A stretch of 64,000 nucleotides of DNA, taken from the NCBI RefSeq assembly GCF_026262505.1, contig NC_067203.1:16256392-16320391 (forward strand), in the 5' to 3' direction. The translations under genes and the position numbers were made by a program. The notes below the pieces were generated by a model, which was not told the origin of the DNA, made no database searches, and saw only the letters and a list, made by a program, of their open reading frames with translations. This stretch comes from Trichomonas vaginalis G3. Taxonomy: Eukaryota > Parabasalia > Trichomonadida > Trichomonadidae. Positions 30,420 to 40,870 of the stretch are shown here, one piece after another. Position 1 is the stretch's first letter, and each line of letters opens with the position of its first letter.

Positions 30420-32023
30420 ATGTACGCCGCTCAGAATATAACGCCAACAGTGTTTGGATGCTATGAATGGAAATGTTTCCGAATGGTATAACGAATGCGA
30501 CAATGCCATTAGAAGGTCAGAAATAGTTCCTGGAACTTACGAATATACAACTGCTGTTTCTTATGGAAACGTAGGTGAGTTTGGAGAAGGTTCTTCAACA
30601 ACAGTAGATATTGCTTGCGACAGGTTCATATTATCTATTGACAACTCTTTCTTATACGTGGAACAAGACATTGAAATATAAAACTTCTGCCAAGTTGTCT
30701 GACAAGAAAGGTTGCAATGGAATTTTTCTATGTCGGATACCAATATGCTCCAGAAGTTTTCATGGGATATAAGATATATTCTAACTCTGACTTAGTTCAA
30801 ACAGTAACCTGGGCAAACTATGAATGGTTCGCTTTGAGAACTCAGTACAACCACAAGCTAGAGAACAAACAGACCAGTATGCAACTATTGAGAAAATAAG
30901 AAGACTTGACCCTAACGTTCCAGGAGTTTATGTTAACCTTTCTGGACAAACTGCAGCAGCAGTAACCAAAGTAAAATTGAAACTTAGAGTTCCTTTGTCA
31001 TCTTTCCTCATCTTCAGGTTTTTAAGATACTTGCCAAACTGGGCAGGAAAAATTTCTATCGAACTCACCCCAAGCAAAAATAACTTAGTCATTGCACCAA
31101 CACAAGACCCATTCACTCTTACAGACGTAAGGGAGCAAATCAAACGTCATTCGCGAATTTGCAAAGACAAAGTTGACTTAGACTTTGGTTTCTCAAACTT
31201 CAACACTGAAGTAAACTATTATTTCAATGCTGCTGGAACTGCTTGGGACCCAGTTAAGTTCACATGCGAAAAATTTGAATGCAAGAGAATAGAAAGCAGA
31301 CTTGCAGTCTATATGTTGGACCCAGATATTTCAAATGCTTTAGCTGCCAAATATATTGCAGTTCCACTTATGTTCCCTATACACCAAATATCTGTCAAAG
31401 ACTTTGCAGGTGAAGTTGGAAACCAAAGTGCTGAACCAGGTGCAAGAACAGATATTGCTTTAACAACTGCAATGAAACATGCAGATACTATGTTTTTACT
31501 GTTCAGACGAACTATAAATGACTATTCTTGTTTCTACAACCCTGGTATTAAATATCATATAAACATAGATGGCAAATATTATCCAAGAGAAGAATATTCT
31601 ACAGTTGAGGATATGAGGTCATACAACTTGACATTAGATGCTATGAACTTTAACAACAACTTCACAACAACCATTAACCCTGAATGCAAAGTTCTATTAT
31701 GCCATATGTGAAAGTATGGACTCATACAGGAGGTCAAAAAACTCAATATACAAATGGAGACCGTTCAAACTTTTGGCTTGGCATTCCATTTGCTGACTCA
31801 GAAGACTTTATGGGTGGTATTTCAACTGTTGGTACAGTTCAAATACAATATACTGGTGACAGAGACGGTCCAGATGAATTGAAAGCAAAGAAGTTTACAA
31901 AACCAATAGCACTTTTCACGGAAGATGCTCTTTTGAAAGATTCGTTCGATGAAACCTGCTGGGGCTCCTCAGATTGGTATAACGACAGCTTCCATCGAGC
32001 AGATTTTGGCAGCAGGTCAGTAA
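30420..32023 (+). pseudogene. Double-jelly-roll major capsid protein gene, frameshifted
   Basis: The ATG at 30,420 follows TTTTTA by 10 bases. Coding segments in changing frames run to a TAA at 32,021-32,023, about 535 codons in total. The longest intact part (about 30,824-31,711) contains RFLRYLPNWAGKISIELTPS, typical of Polinton/NCLDV-type double jelly-roll capsids, and the C-terminal part carries PIALFTEDALLK. At least four frame changes are needed: near the start, around 30,680, around 30,840 and at 31,690-31,700, plus one close to the C-terminus. The product would be the hexon-like shell protein. This copy cannot give full-length protein without recoding. Confidence 0.75.
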
Positions 32024-32352
32024 GTTGTTCTTGAACTGACTTCTCTCCGTCAAATATTGACAGTACGCCAGTTTTGACATAGTATTGTATTATAAACTTA
32101 CCTTTAGAAATATCGGTCAGTTTTGTTGTTATATTTTTGTCACGTCAAGAACTTTCACCATTTCAGTATACCAACTTTCTTTGCTTTATGAAAATATTTT
32201 GGTTCAGCAAATATTGCTATTCTATAACATTTTCCATTGTTTGTATAAAGAACTATTCTATCAGTGTATTTGTATTGTTTGTGTGTGTAAACTTTGTTTT
32301 GCTTCAATTCGAAGAGATACTCAAATACGTCCATCTTTTTATTCTAAGTAAA
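32024..32352. other. Element spacer
   Basis: AT-rich region between the capsid remnant and the next gene. An open frame overlaps it but has no recognisable content. Confidence 0.4.
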
Positions 32353-32933
32353 ATGTCATTTCCGAAAAATAGAAGCGTAAGTGTTTCAAAAGGTTTAATG
32401 GCGGTGGCAGATGTGAAGTTTAAATTCACCAACTCAAACAAACAGTCAAAGTGTTGTGTCAATGTCAAAGAAAGAGATGTTGAAGTGGGGAAACCATACG
32501 AAGACGAAGATGGTATAACAATAGTTCCTGTAAAAGAACAACCAACATATCCTGAAGTTAGCAGAGACTTAAGTTCTGTTGCAGATATTCGAAATGACTA
32601 AAACAACTGAAAGATAAGCTTAAAACTCAGGAGAAGATTTGTCAAGCTTTAGGTATAATTGTTAAACTTGGTCGAACACAACCCTGTAAAAGTGAACTCA
32701 TATGTCATCGCACCTCATGAAGTTTTGAAAGAACTATTGAAACTTTTGACAGAGGCAGACGATAAACATCAAAGAAATAGAACCCGACATTGCTTGCTGT
32801 GGTGTTTCATATAATATCATTGACAAGATATTACGTTATGAAAGGAGGTGAAACGTTGAACTTAAAATATAGTTTCCCAGACGTCATAAAAATATTTGAC
32901 GACCACAACATTTCATTAAAATTTAGTTGCTAA
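32353..32933 (+). pseudogene. Unknown element gene, frameshifted
   Basis: Starts at an ATG 11 bases after TTTTTA. The first 82 codons (MSFPKNRSVSVSKGLMAVAD, later SSVADIRND) end at 32,601, after which coding continues in other frames to a TAA at 32,931 (last segment ends DDHNISLKFSC). Family unknown. Position between capsid and penton genes suggests a virion-related product. Confidence 0.45.
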
Positions 32934-32937
32934 GTAA

Positions 32938-33167
32938 ATGTCAAAACTTCTTGAAAGATGTTTGAAGAAAAATAATATAGACTTTATTTCATGTAAAGGA
33001 CTTTACACACTTTTGAACGATATGAAAGACCTGTGTTTGTTTTTCGTGTAGACAAAGGAAAGTTCTATGTCTTTACAAAATATTTGAACTTCTTAGACAG
33101 AGAACTTCAAGAAACGCCATGTGAAAGTTTAGATGAAGTTCTTCTCCACTTTCAGAAAAACTTTTAA
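32938..33167 (+). pseudogene. Small unknown element gene, one frameshift
   Basis: ATG at 32,938 within GTAAATG; MSKLLERCLKKNNIDF... runs 37 codons to a TAG. Another frame, already open about 40 bases before it, continues with FVFRVDKGKFYVFTKYLNF to a TAA at 33,165. Total about 76 codons. Unknown function. Confidence 0.45.
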
Positions 33168-33177
33168 ATATATGTAA

Positions 33178-33984
33178 ATGGCAGAAGACATAGTGGTTTA
33201 TACTATTACGACTAAAAACCCTGAGTCATATAATTCTATAACAACAAACTTACAAAGTCCTCAAGGACGATATTGTAAACTGACCTTAAACACGATGACG
33301 ACTAAAGCCTGTTTGCTCTTTTGACACCAGAAGACTTTGTTGTTGTGAATGGTAAAAAATACTCCTTTGAAGATACTTACTCAGATATACCACCAACAGG
33401 TTTTGTTGACTTATTTAATACTTTAAGGACGGATGTAACATGTGCTGCAACTAGAGCAGGTTTCATTATGTTTGGATGTCCGACTGAGTTTACTATAAAC
33501 GATATGAGCTATAATACAAAACTTATATCTGGTTTTTACTACCAACAGTTTCCTATAACAGGAAAAGGTGTCATACAAGGTCTATCTGTTCCATTGACTT
33601 TAAGTACACCTATTTTATATATTGTTTTCAAACTTAGGTTCAAAGTGCTATTCGAATGTCGACAGAAACTACTATGACCAAAAGATACTCATGCGTATAA
33701 ACAACACATTCTCTGCTGGTTTGCCTATTGTTCATTCGAATGCAGAGTTTTCAGCTTTAGTAAACTCAAACACTTTAGCAAACATAAACTTAACCTTAGT
33801 TGACGCAAACTTTGTTCCTGTAAAACTTTTATGTCCTATGTATTTGTCAATGACGGCAGAAAGTTTCGAATTGGAAGATGCAACTGGTGAAAGTATTGTA
33901 CTACAAGAACAACTTCAACAACAAATAGCTCAAGAACAACAAATGCAACAAATGGAACAAATGCAACAACAAAGTCAAGAATAA
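33178..33984 (+). pseudogene. Probable penton (minor capsid) protein gene, frameshifted
   Basis: ATG at 33,178, preceded by CTTTTA and 11 bases. About 268 codons in three frame segments: 33,178-33,324, 33,321-about 33,640 and about 33,622-33,984. The segments are beta-rich (PTGFVDLFNTLRTD, GFYYQQFPITGKGVIQG, ANINLTLVDANFVPVKLLC), with a Gln-rich C-terminus. Size, beta content and position downstream of the capsid gene fit the single-jelly-roll penton of Polintons; no specific motif proves it. Two frame changes break it. Confidence 0.5.
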
Positions 33985-34013
33985 AAAAAATATTTTTTTT
34001 TATTTTTATAAAA

Positions 34014-35249
34014 ATGTACAGAATAGATGTTTCAGATTTTTATGACTTCCAAGCCTTCAGAAATATGTGTCCATTTAGAGACTATAACAAAGCAGTCGAG
34101 AATTTGAAACGTTTAGTCATTTATGTCGACTCTGCCCCAGAATGTTATGTCATGAAAGAATGGGATGTAGTCTTTAACAAACCTAAAGCGACAATAGTTT
34201 CAGAACAAGAATGTAAACAGAAACTTAAGAAAATAAAAGTCGTACAAGTTGGTATGAAGATGTTAGATGCTTGGGATATCTTATTGTCAAAGTTAGAAGA
34301 TTTTTCAGTTCGTGGTATAAAGTTCTATACACCTTCTCCAAACTTCTATTCTATCTTCACTGGATATAAATACGAACAAGTAGAATGGAAAGAAAATGTT
34401 ATAGAAGCTTGGTTAGACCATGTCAAAGAAATTATATGCAATGGAAACGAAAGAGTCTATGAGTATATCTTATGTTGGTTTGCAAACATCTTACAACATC
34501 CAAGTGCTAAAAATGAAACTGCTCTCATCATAATTGGAAAACAAGGAACAGGTAAGAACACTTTCTTTACAGATATCTTATGCAAACTGTTAGAGGGCTA
34601 TTCGAACCCTAATATGACAAACTTAGAAAACATCTGCGGTAAATTTAACTCTTCAATAGAGAATATGAAACTTATAGTATGTAACGAACTTCAAAGTATA
34701 GATACAACAAAAATTTTGAACTCAGATGCTTTGAAGAGTCTTATAACAGACAAAGTTGGAGTTGTTGAAAGAAAATATAAAGGCCAAAGAGTTTGTGAAA
34801 ATGTTGCAAACTTCGTCATGGTTTCAAACAATGCCGTTCCGATGAAGTTAGAAAGTTCTGACAGAAGATATGTAGTTGTCAGAACGTCAGAAGCTCATAT
34901 GCAAGATACAGAATATTTTGACGACTTAGCAGAAACTTTGACATCTGACTTTTACAACCACTTGTTCTCATATTTCATGACATTAGATATTTCTAAGTTC
35001 AATCCAAGACAAATTCCACATACCGAAGAGAGACAAACATTGTTAGAAGCAAACAAGAGTGTATATGAACTGTTCATAGATGAAACTGACTTTGAGTGTT
35101 TAGATGAAAGGTCATTGTACGATTCGTATAAACAGTATTGTCAAGAGTATGGTTATATGACAGCGTCTAAACGAACATTCTTGGCAAATGTCAAAAGTCT
35201 TTTAGACGTACAGAATGGTGTATATACAAAGAAAAATTTTTCTGAGTAA
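34014..35249 (+). CDS. Superfamily 3 helicase (D5/virophage-type)
   Basis: 411 residues, intact. Walker A GKQGTGKNT (175-183), Walker B KLIVCNEL (219-226), motif C NFVMVSNN (266-273) followed by an arginine-finger region (SSDRRYVVVR). SF3 helicases unwind origins in DNA viruses, virophages and plasmids. No primase domain is visible in the N-terminal 130 residues. The start is fixed by TTTTTA plus 11 bases. Unlike the core genes it has kept its frame, so it may still be expressed or have been acquired more recently. It probably works with the element's DNA polymerase. Confidence 0.82.
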   Translation: MYRIDVSDFYDFQAFRNMCPFRDYNKAVENLKRLVIYVDSAPECYVMKEWDVVFNKPKATIVSEQECKQKLKKIKVVQVGMKMLDAWDILLSKLEDFSVRGIKFYTPSPNFYSIFTGYKYEQVEWKENVIEAWLDHVKEIICNGNERVYEYILCWFANILQHPSAKNETALIIIGKQGTGKNTFFTDILCKLLEGYSNPNMTNLENICGKFNSSIENMKLIVCNELQSIDTTKILNSDALKSLITDKVGVVERKYKGQRVCENVANFVMVSNNAVPMKLESSDRRYVVVRTSEAHMQDTEYFDDLAETLTSDFYNHLFSYFMTLDISKFNPRQIPHTEERQTLLEANKSVYELFIDETDFECLDERSLYDSYKQYCQEYGYMTASKRTFLANVKSLLDVQNGVYTKKNFSE

Positions 35250-35286
35250 ATTTTAAAAAAAAATATTTTTTTATCCGATAGAAAAG

Positions 35287-35704
35287 ATGACGAAATTCAT
35301 CTCAGTAAACAAGTACATGTCAGGACTTAAAGAAGAACTAGACCCATTCACATATTTGAATGTTTACTTCTACCATTTTGAAAAGTCTACATTTGACAAA
35401 GTTTGGAACATCGAACCAGTTAAGTTTGCTATTGTGACTAAAAATGGTGCGAAATTTGAAGACTTAGACATAGAAGGTTTGTTAACAGTCAAAGAAAGTT
35501 TTGACAGAAGGTTTTCAAACCTTAAAGAGGCAAAGCATACAAACTTGTTATACCTTATGAACCAAAGAAAGCAGACGACTATGAATATTATGAGTCTAAG
35601 ATAGTTGAAGTTCAGGTAAATTGGGTAAGAAGCTCTTAGAGTCTAAGCCAGTGTTTGCTCCTAAAGAGGAAGAGAACATTGACATTGACCCAGAAATGTT
35701 CTAA
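35287..35704 (+). pseudogene. Small unknown element gene, frameshifted
   Basis: ATG at 35,287 (TTTTTTTA 13 bases upstream). MTKFISVNKYMSGLKEELDP runs to about codon 90; coding then continues in other frames (YEYYESKIVEVQVNW; PVFAPKEEENIDIDPEMF) to the TAA at 35,702. About 138 codons with two frame changes. Acidic C-terminus; no family recognised. Confidence 0.5.
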
Positions 35705-35726
35705 AAATAAAATTTTATTTTACATG

Positions 35727-36167
35727 TCATATCTCCCCTTCTCTGGAACTGGTTCTTTCTTCTCTTCTTCTTACTTTTCTTTCTTTCTTTTCTCTCTTCT
35801 TCTTCTCTGGTGGAGTTATGTCAAACTTCTCAGAACCATATTTTTGTAAAAGTGCTTTGTCATTTAATAGCTCTTCTATTCTGTTTTCTATTTCATTTTC
35901 AAGAACAGCGCATGTGTCTTCTTTGCATTCTAAGAAGTTTTGTTGGACTTCATCTCTCCAAGAGGCGTCATCTCTGTCAACAAGTCTGTCATTGACAAAT
36001 TTTAAGACTGCTCTGCTTAATGTTTTATGGTTCTTGTCATATTCCCAGAAACAGAACTTTAGAACAAATTCCCCTTTCTTGTTTACACTATGTAAGATTT
36101 TATGGTCGACAGATGTTTTGCTGTCGAAAAGCTTGTCTCGAATATAGATAGCGAAATCGCTAGACAT
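35727..36167 (-). CDS. Unknown element protein with basic tail
   Basis: 146 residues, intact, convergent with the preceding gene. The N-terminal 120 residues are mixed helical (DFAIYIRDKLFDSKTS...); the tail is very basic (KKKREKKERKVRRREERTS), suggesting nucleic-acid binding or nuclear localisation. The start is supported by TTTTTA 11 bases upstream. Its promoter is shared with the divergent ATPase gene, only 35 bases away. Confidence 0.6.
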   Translation of the reverse strand: MSSDFAIYIRDKLFDSKTSVDHKILHSVNKKGEFVLKFCFWEYDKNHKTLSRAVLKFVNDRLVDRDDASWRDEVQQNFLECKEDTCAVLENEIENRIEELLNDKALLQKYGSEKFDITPPEKKKREKKERKVRRREERTSSREGEI

Positions 36168-36202
36168 TTTCTAAAAGATAAAAATTTTAATTTTTCTAAA
36201 AT

Positions 36203-37077
36203 ATGTTAGAAAAAAAGTTTGCTGACATTGACAAGAAATTTGAGAATGTTTTAAACAAGAACAAGAGGAAGTTGGAAAATGCTCAGATAAAACCCATACA
36301 TGACAAGTTCTTATTTGCTCAGAATGGTATAACAGGTCTAATCGCACCACCTGGGTCGGGTAAGACTTTCACTTATCTTAAAATGGCTGCACAACAACAA
36401 GAACTAGATGAGAAGAACCCATTCTATGAGTTAGTTGTTATTTGTAGTACTTCTGGTCAATTTGACCAAACCGTCAATTCGTTCAAAGATATTATAAAAA
36501 AGTCTAAGTTAGTATGTATAAAAGACTCTGAGTTGTTAGATTGGATAAAGAAGTACCAAAGAAGAGTTTTGAAGTACAATGCTATAAATGAGTATATAAA
36601 TTCTAAGTTTAAAGACCCAAATGAGGAAATCAGAGAATATTAGAGAAGAAACACTTCAGAAACAAACAGAAAGAGATAGAATACATTTCGAAGAAATTGC
36701 AATCTTACGATTGGAAGACTTACCCTCACAGATGTCTTCTTATCTTAGATGACTTTGCTTCTCATCCTTTGTTAAAGAACAGAGAACAAGATATGTGTCG
36801 AATTCTTAAGAAGCTCAGACACTTTAACATTTCAGTTGTCATTTGTGTACAGACAGCCAAGAGTTTAAGTAAGGATGTAAAGAGAATACTTACTGATATC
36901 ATACTTTTCCCCGGATTGTCCGAAGACGATTTCATGGAACTTATGAAAGAGTCCATGGCAGGTAAGTTTGACAGACATGAACTATGGGAGAAGTACAAAG
37001 TCATACAAGACCCTCATACTTCTTTCAGAATTCATATCTACGCGAACAAAGTTCAAATTGTTTCAAGACAAGCGTAA
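36203..37077 (+). pseudogene. FtsK/HerA-type DNA-packaging ATPase (A32-like), frameshifted
   Basis: Part 1 (36,203-36,643) carries Walker A in LIAPPGSGKTFTYLK. Part 2 (to 37,077) carries Walker B in HRCLLILDDFASHPL and the sensor-like VVICVQTA. Between them the frame changes shortly before the TAG at 36,641; the second frame is open upstream through EYISKKLQSYDW. Polinton and NCLDV ATPases of about 290 residues pump DNA into capsids; the combined length here (about 290 codons) is right. One indel separates a nearly complete gene. Confidence 0.8.
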
Positions 37078-37179
37078 AAATGTAAGTGTTTGAGTCTTAG
37101 TCTGTTGTGGTGCTGGGGCTGTCGGTTCTTCTGGCTTTGGAATGGACTCGGTTGGTGGTACGTCGGACATTCGTTTGTG

Positions 37180-37450
37180 TCCTGTCGGATGGAAGGACTT
37201 TTCCTGTCGGAAGGAAGAACTCTTCCTGTCGGAAGGAAAAATTTTTCCTGTCGGAAGGAAAAACTTTTCCTGTCGGAAGGAAGGACTTTTTCTGAAGTCC
37301 GACCAAAAAGTTCTCAATTTTCGAAAATTTGAATGGTTTACGGACGGACAACTGGAAAAATTTTTCCTGTCGGAAGGAAAATTTTTTCCTGTAGGAAGGA
37401 AATTTTTTTCCTGTAGGAAGGAAAAACTTTTCCTGTTGGAAGGAAGGACT
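37180..37450. repeat. 22-bp tandem repeats in an intergenic region
   Basis: About nine copies of TTCCTGTCGGAAGGAA plus six bases, 22 bases apart, in two blocks (about 37,180-37,285 and 37,365-37,450) separated by 70 unrelated bases. TTTTCC...GGAAAA makes each unit an imperfect inverted repeat. The repeats lie between the convergent ATPase and KilA-N genes. Because the unit has no stop codons, several frames are open on both strands; I do not regard them as genes. Confidence 0.85.
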
Positions 37451-37541
37451 CGGAATGCCAGAAGGACTCGGACAAGACAATTTACCTTATAGAGCTACCT
37501 GAGCCATCTTTGGTGTCAAGCTTGAAAAATAAATGGTTCAT

Positions 37542-38348
37542 TTACTCTTCCTCTTTGAAGTTGTCAAAATACTCTGTTATTTTTTCTTTCAGTAGCGGTA
37601 AATCTTCTTTGAATGTAAGTATTGTACAACCTTTCATATCATAGTGTGTTTGAGGTAAAGTATCTTGAACTATCTGTTTAACATCTTCATTCGGTGTCAT
37701 TGAAATCGGTAAGTTTTCGCGATAGAACCAATTTCTGTCAGATTTGTAAATCTTAGCTAAGTCGTAAAAGCTTTTGTTGTTTCTTCTGACTAAATGCAAC
37801 ATAACCATATCTCTGTCTTCTTCATTTTCCATCTCTTCAGTGTAAATCATATACTTATAGTTCTTTTCCTTTCCTTTTGGTACCGAACGTGGTATTCTTT
37901 TCTGTATGTTTTTGTCTTTTGCTTCAAGCTTGTTCTCTAGCTCTTCACGTTCTTGTCTATGAATTTCATCTAACATCATGAAAATATAACAAGCATAGCG
38001 AGGTGAAGCCCACATTGCAACAGCATTTACAAGAAGTCTATGTACATAATATCCTTTCAAACCATTTGGCAAATTTTTACGATTTTCGTACGGAATCTCG
38101 TCCCGCGGTTTTCCGCGGGACGCAAACATATGAGGAAATTCTTCTAAAAGTTCTTTTGTCTGTTGGTTTTCAAACCAATGATGTGCTTGCTTTGTAGAAC
38201 GAAGAGCATTCAAAATACTTTGCATTTGGTACATGTCATCTTTGACCGAACGAATGAGACGTAACTGTTTGTTATACTGAACCCACTCGTATTCTTCATC
38301 TATGGCTTCATGAACGATAGCAGTTGTTGTGTTCTCTGATGTTGACAT
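37542..38348 (-). CDS. KilA-N domain protein
   Basis: 268 residues from the ATG at 38,348, located after an AT-rich promoter-like block nearly identical to the one before the ATG at 39,047. The KilA-N signature is at about residues 40-125: AHHWFENQQTKELLEEFPHM, then NGLKGYYVHRLLVNAVAMWASPRYACYIFMML. The C-terminal half is charged and helical. KilA-N domains bind DNA and occur in phages, NCLDVs and Polintons. The frame has no stop between this gene and the upstream KilA-N gene, so a 501-residue fusion is formally possible. Confidence 0.7.
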   Translation of the reverse strand: MSTSENTTTAIVHEAIDEEYEWVQYNKQLRLIRSVKDDMYQMQSILNALRSTKQAHHWFENQQTKELLEEFPHMFASRGKPRDEIPYENRKNLPNGLKGYYVHRLLVNAVAMWASPRYACYIFMMLDEIHRQEREELENKLEAKDKNIQKRIPRSVPKGKEKNYKYMIYTEEMENEEDRDMVMLHLVRRNNKSFYDLAKIYKSDRNWFYRENLPISMTPNEDVKQIVQDTLPQTHYDMKGCTILTFKEDLPLLKEKITEYFDNFKEEE

Positions 38349-39047
38349 TACTGTCTTTACATACAAAATAAAAAATAAAATAAAAATAAAATTAGCGTTA
38401 TTTTCTATCTTGTATAAAAGACCAAAAATATTTACATGTATTTTTTCAGCAACTTCGTCAAATAATTTTATAGCACTATCTATCTCATCTACTTCAAACG
38501 TTTCTTTACCTTTCGTGGGAGCACCATACAATTTCTCAAACTTTTCAAGTAGTTCTGTTTCAGCAGCTCTCATATCGTTAACAAACGCAACCTTAACTCT
38601 ATTGACTATACTGTCATATCTTTGAGTTATATTAAATGTTCTTCCTATCTTATATCTCTTTGTATTGAAGTCCTTCGGTTTCTGAACGATGTAAAGTAAG
38701 CCCTCACTGCAACGTTCAGTATCGAATGAACCATATGTTATGAAATTATATCCAACAACTGGGTCAATCCAGAACAAAACTACTGGTATAAGACTTTTGT
38801 CTATAAGATATGCTCTTGTTCCATAGAATCTTACCGATATCATCAGCTCAGGATTTCTTGTCAAAATTTTCTGAGTAGAAGCATTTCTAACCCAGTCGTG
38901 TGCTTTCTTTCCTTCAGATAGTGTTAAAATGTCTGACAAAGAATATTTTTTGTATTTCTTTGAGTATCTTACGTTTAAATCACCTATTCTAACCACCTTG
39001 GTCTCATTGTCTATCTTTTTAACTGTTTCAAACTCAGTGTTTGTCAT
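38349..39047 (-). CDS. KilA-N plus T5orf172 (GIY-YIG-like) protein, in frame with the next gene
   Basis: About 233 codons from ATG 39,047. The N-terminus is KilA-N-like (AHDWVRNASTQKILTRNPEL; then a VVLFWIDP helix). Residues about 115-200 match the T5orf172/MUG113 GIY-YIG-like nuclease family: GLLYIVQKPKDFNTKRYKIG...Y...R...E at the expected spacing. Such fusions are common in large DNA viruses and phages. No stop codon separates it from the downstream KilA-N gene: the linker NNANFIFILFFILYVKTV is translated promoter sequence, which suggests a lost stop codon. Confidence 0.65.
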
Positions 39048-39323
39048 TTCCTGTTCTTACATACAAAATAAAAAAAAATATTTTAAAAAAACTAACGTTA
39101 ATTTTATTTTTTCTATCTTGTATAAAAGATATGATTTCATAGAGTTTTTTCACGATTTTCATAGAGTTTTGGCGACTGGGGTTTTTCTCCCACTCGCTGT
39201 TCTTCACGATTTTCATGAGTTTTTTTACGATTTTCATGTGTTTTAGGCTACCCCTGTAAAAATCGGGGTAGCAAACATATGAGGAAATTCATGAAATTTG
39301 GTCATTTTTTTATTGAATTCAGC

Positions 39324-39540
39324 AAAAATATATTTTAGGTGGAACCAGGTCCCTCGGTCCCTCGGTCAACTAACATCTTTTTGAAAATAGTGACAACATG
39401 ACATTTTGACAACAACACAGGAAATATACTTCTTCGTATATGTTTTGTTGAGATTTCATCGTCAATGAGTGTAAATGACCCAAAAATATATTTTAGGGTA
39501 GAAGGGTATATCTCACCTCTTTTCTACCCTCATTTCTACC
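39324..39540 (+). repeat. Internal inverted repeat, left arm
   Basis: Matches the reverse complement of about 40,621-40,870: AAAATATATTTTA, ACCAGGTC, CTCGGTC repeats, TGACAACATGACATTTTGAC, CGTATATGTTTTGTTGAGA, GTAAATGACCCAAAAATATA, CTACCCTCATTTCTACC. The two arms flank the 39,640-40,518 gene. Confidence 0.85.
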
Positions 39541-39639
39541 CCATATGTCCTTACTGAAAAAGTATGTGTTCCATATGTCATTTTACTCAGAATTTTATAC
39601 AGAATTCAATAAAAATATATTTTAGGCGGAACCTCTTTT

Positions 39640-40518
39640 TCACAAGCGTTTTACATGGTATATGTTGTGATGGTTCATGACTTTAAACAGTTTTGTAGCT
39701 TCTATTTCTTCACGAAGGATATCAAAAGTTTTAACTATGCCGAAGGTTTCTTTATATTTCTTCTTGACGTCAGATAGAAGGAAATCGTTAGCAGTTGGAT
39801 AGTTTTTGTTTAGAAATGTCAACATGTCCATTTTATCTTCTGCTGGTTTCTCTACTTCTTTCTTTAAGTCAGTATAGTCGTTTCGCATACGTTCTATCTC
39901 TTTGACGGAGTAGTTATATCTCCTCATTGCTGCTTTACATTTTGAACATTGTGGGTTCATTTTTGCGTTATATTCTGAAATTTGTCCTGCTAAAACAAGT
40001 AAGGCGTAAATGGTTTTCTTTAACTCAAAGGCTGCTGGTTTTATTTGTCCGTTCCATACTTTACCTCTTCTATCTTTATCTCTTATCTGCCATACACATT
40101 TTGCAACTAACGAAACAAATTTGTCGTAGGTCTTAAACTCCCCAGATTTATATAGGTCAATGACTTTGTGGTTGCAATGAAATCCAAGAAACTCATAGTT
40201 TACATTACGTATGAACTTCTTTATTTCAACTGAGTCAGTTGGTTTCACTTCTATTTCATCGAATTCAGGAATTGTAAGCTTTTGTTGTTGTATTTCAGGA
40301 AGTTTAGGTAAATGGTCAATAATATCCTGCATTTCATAAAGATACTGTTCATTTGTTTCATCTTTTGCACTACAGTCTAAATCTCCTTGGAGAAGTTCTT
40401 GCTTTATCTTCTGGATTTCTGTTTCGAAAGTATATGAAGAAGGAATGAAGCTTTTCATCTCTACTAACATAGATGTTGGGTTCATGACTAACGAGTTTGG
40501 TGCTGTTGTTGCTGACAT
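39640..40518 (-). CDS. Unknown element protein flanked by inverted repeats
   Basis: 292 residues, intact. N-terminal acidic and helical; a QCSKC pair at about residue 197-201 followed by KAAMRRYNYSV could be half of a zinc-binding site but no second Cys/His pair is evident. The C-terminus ends with VMNHHNIYHVKRL. No family recognised. The ATG follows TATTTTTTATTTTTATTG by a few bases. Both flanks carry arms of one inverted repeat, so this gene may be a cassette or nested mobile unit. Confidence 0.6.
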   Translation of the reverse strand: MSATTAPNSLVMNPTSMLVEMKSFIPSSYTFETEIQKIKQELLQGDLDCSAKDETNEQYLYEMQDIIDHLPKLPEIQQQKLTIPEFDEIEVKPTDSVEIKKFIRNVNYEFLGFHCNHKVIDLYKSGEFKTYDKFVSLVAKCVWQIRDKDRRGKVWNGQIKPAAFELKKTIYALLVLAGQISEYNAKMNPQCSKCKAAMRRYNYSVKEIERMRNDYTDLKKEVEKPAEDKMDMLTFLNKNYPTANDFLLSDVKKKYKETFGIVKTFDILREEIEATKLFKVMNHHNIYHVKRL

Positions 40519-40620
40519 GTTCTTACAATAAAAATAAAAAATATTTTTTTAAAAAACTACCTTTATTTTTTATGTTTTTTATGTTTTTTGTGAAAGTGTC
40601 AAAATTCAAGAGTTTTGTGT

Positions 40621-40870
40621 GTTTTCTACGATGGTAGAAATGAGGGTAGAAAAGAGGGTAGATCTACCCATCTAACCTAAAATATATTTTTGGGTCATTT
40701 ACGCTCATTACGATGAAATCTCAACAAAACATATACGATGAAATCTATTTCCTGTGTTGTTGTCAAAATGTCATGTTGTCACACTTTTTCAGAGAAGTTA
40801 AAATGACCGAGTGACCGAGTGACCGAGTGACCTGGTTACCTAAAAACCATCTACCATAAAATATATTTTT
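40621..40870 (-). repeat. Internal inverted repeat, right arm
   Basis: Inverted partner of 39,324-39,540, with extra CGAGTGAC tandem units at 40,806-40,830. Its outer end touches the stop codon of the next gene. Confidence 0.85.

Noticed and set aside
37063..37492. Several overlapping open frames on both strands (e.g. repeated FLPTGK or LSEGR peptides)
   Set aside because: They come from a 22-bp repeat lacking stop codons. The period is not a multiple of three and neither strand has an element promoter box.
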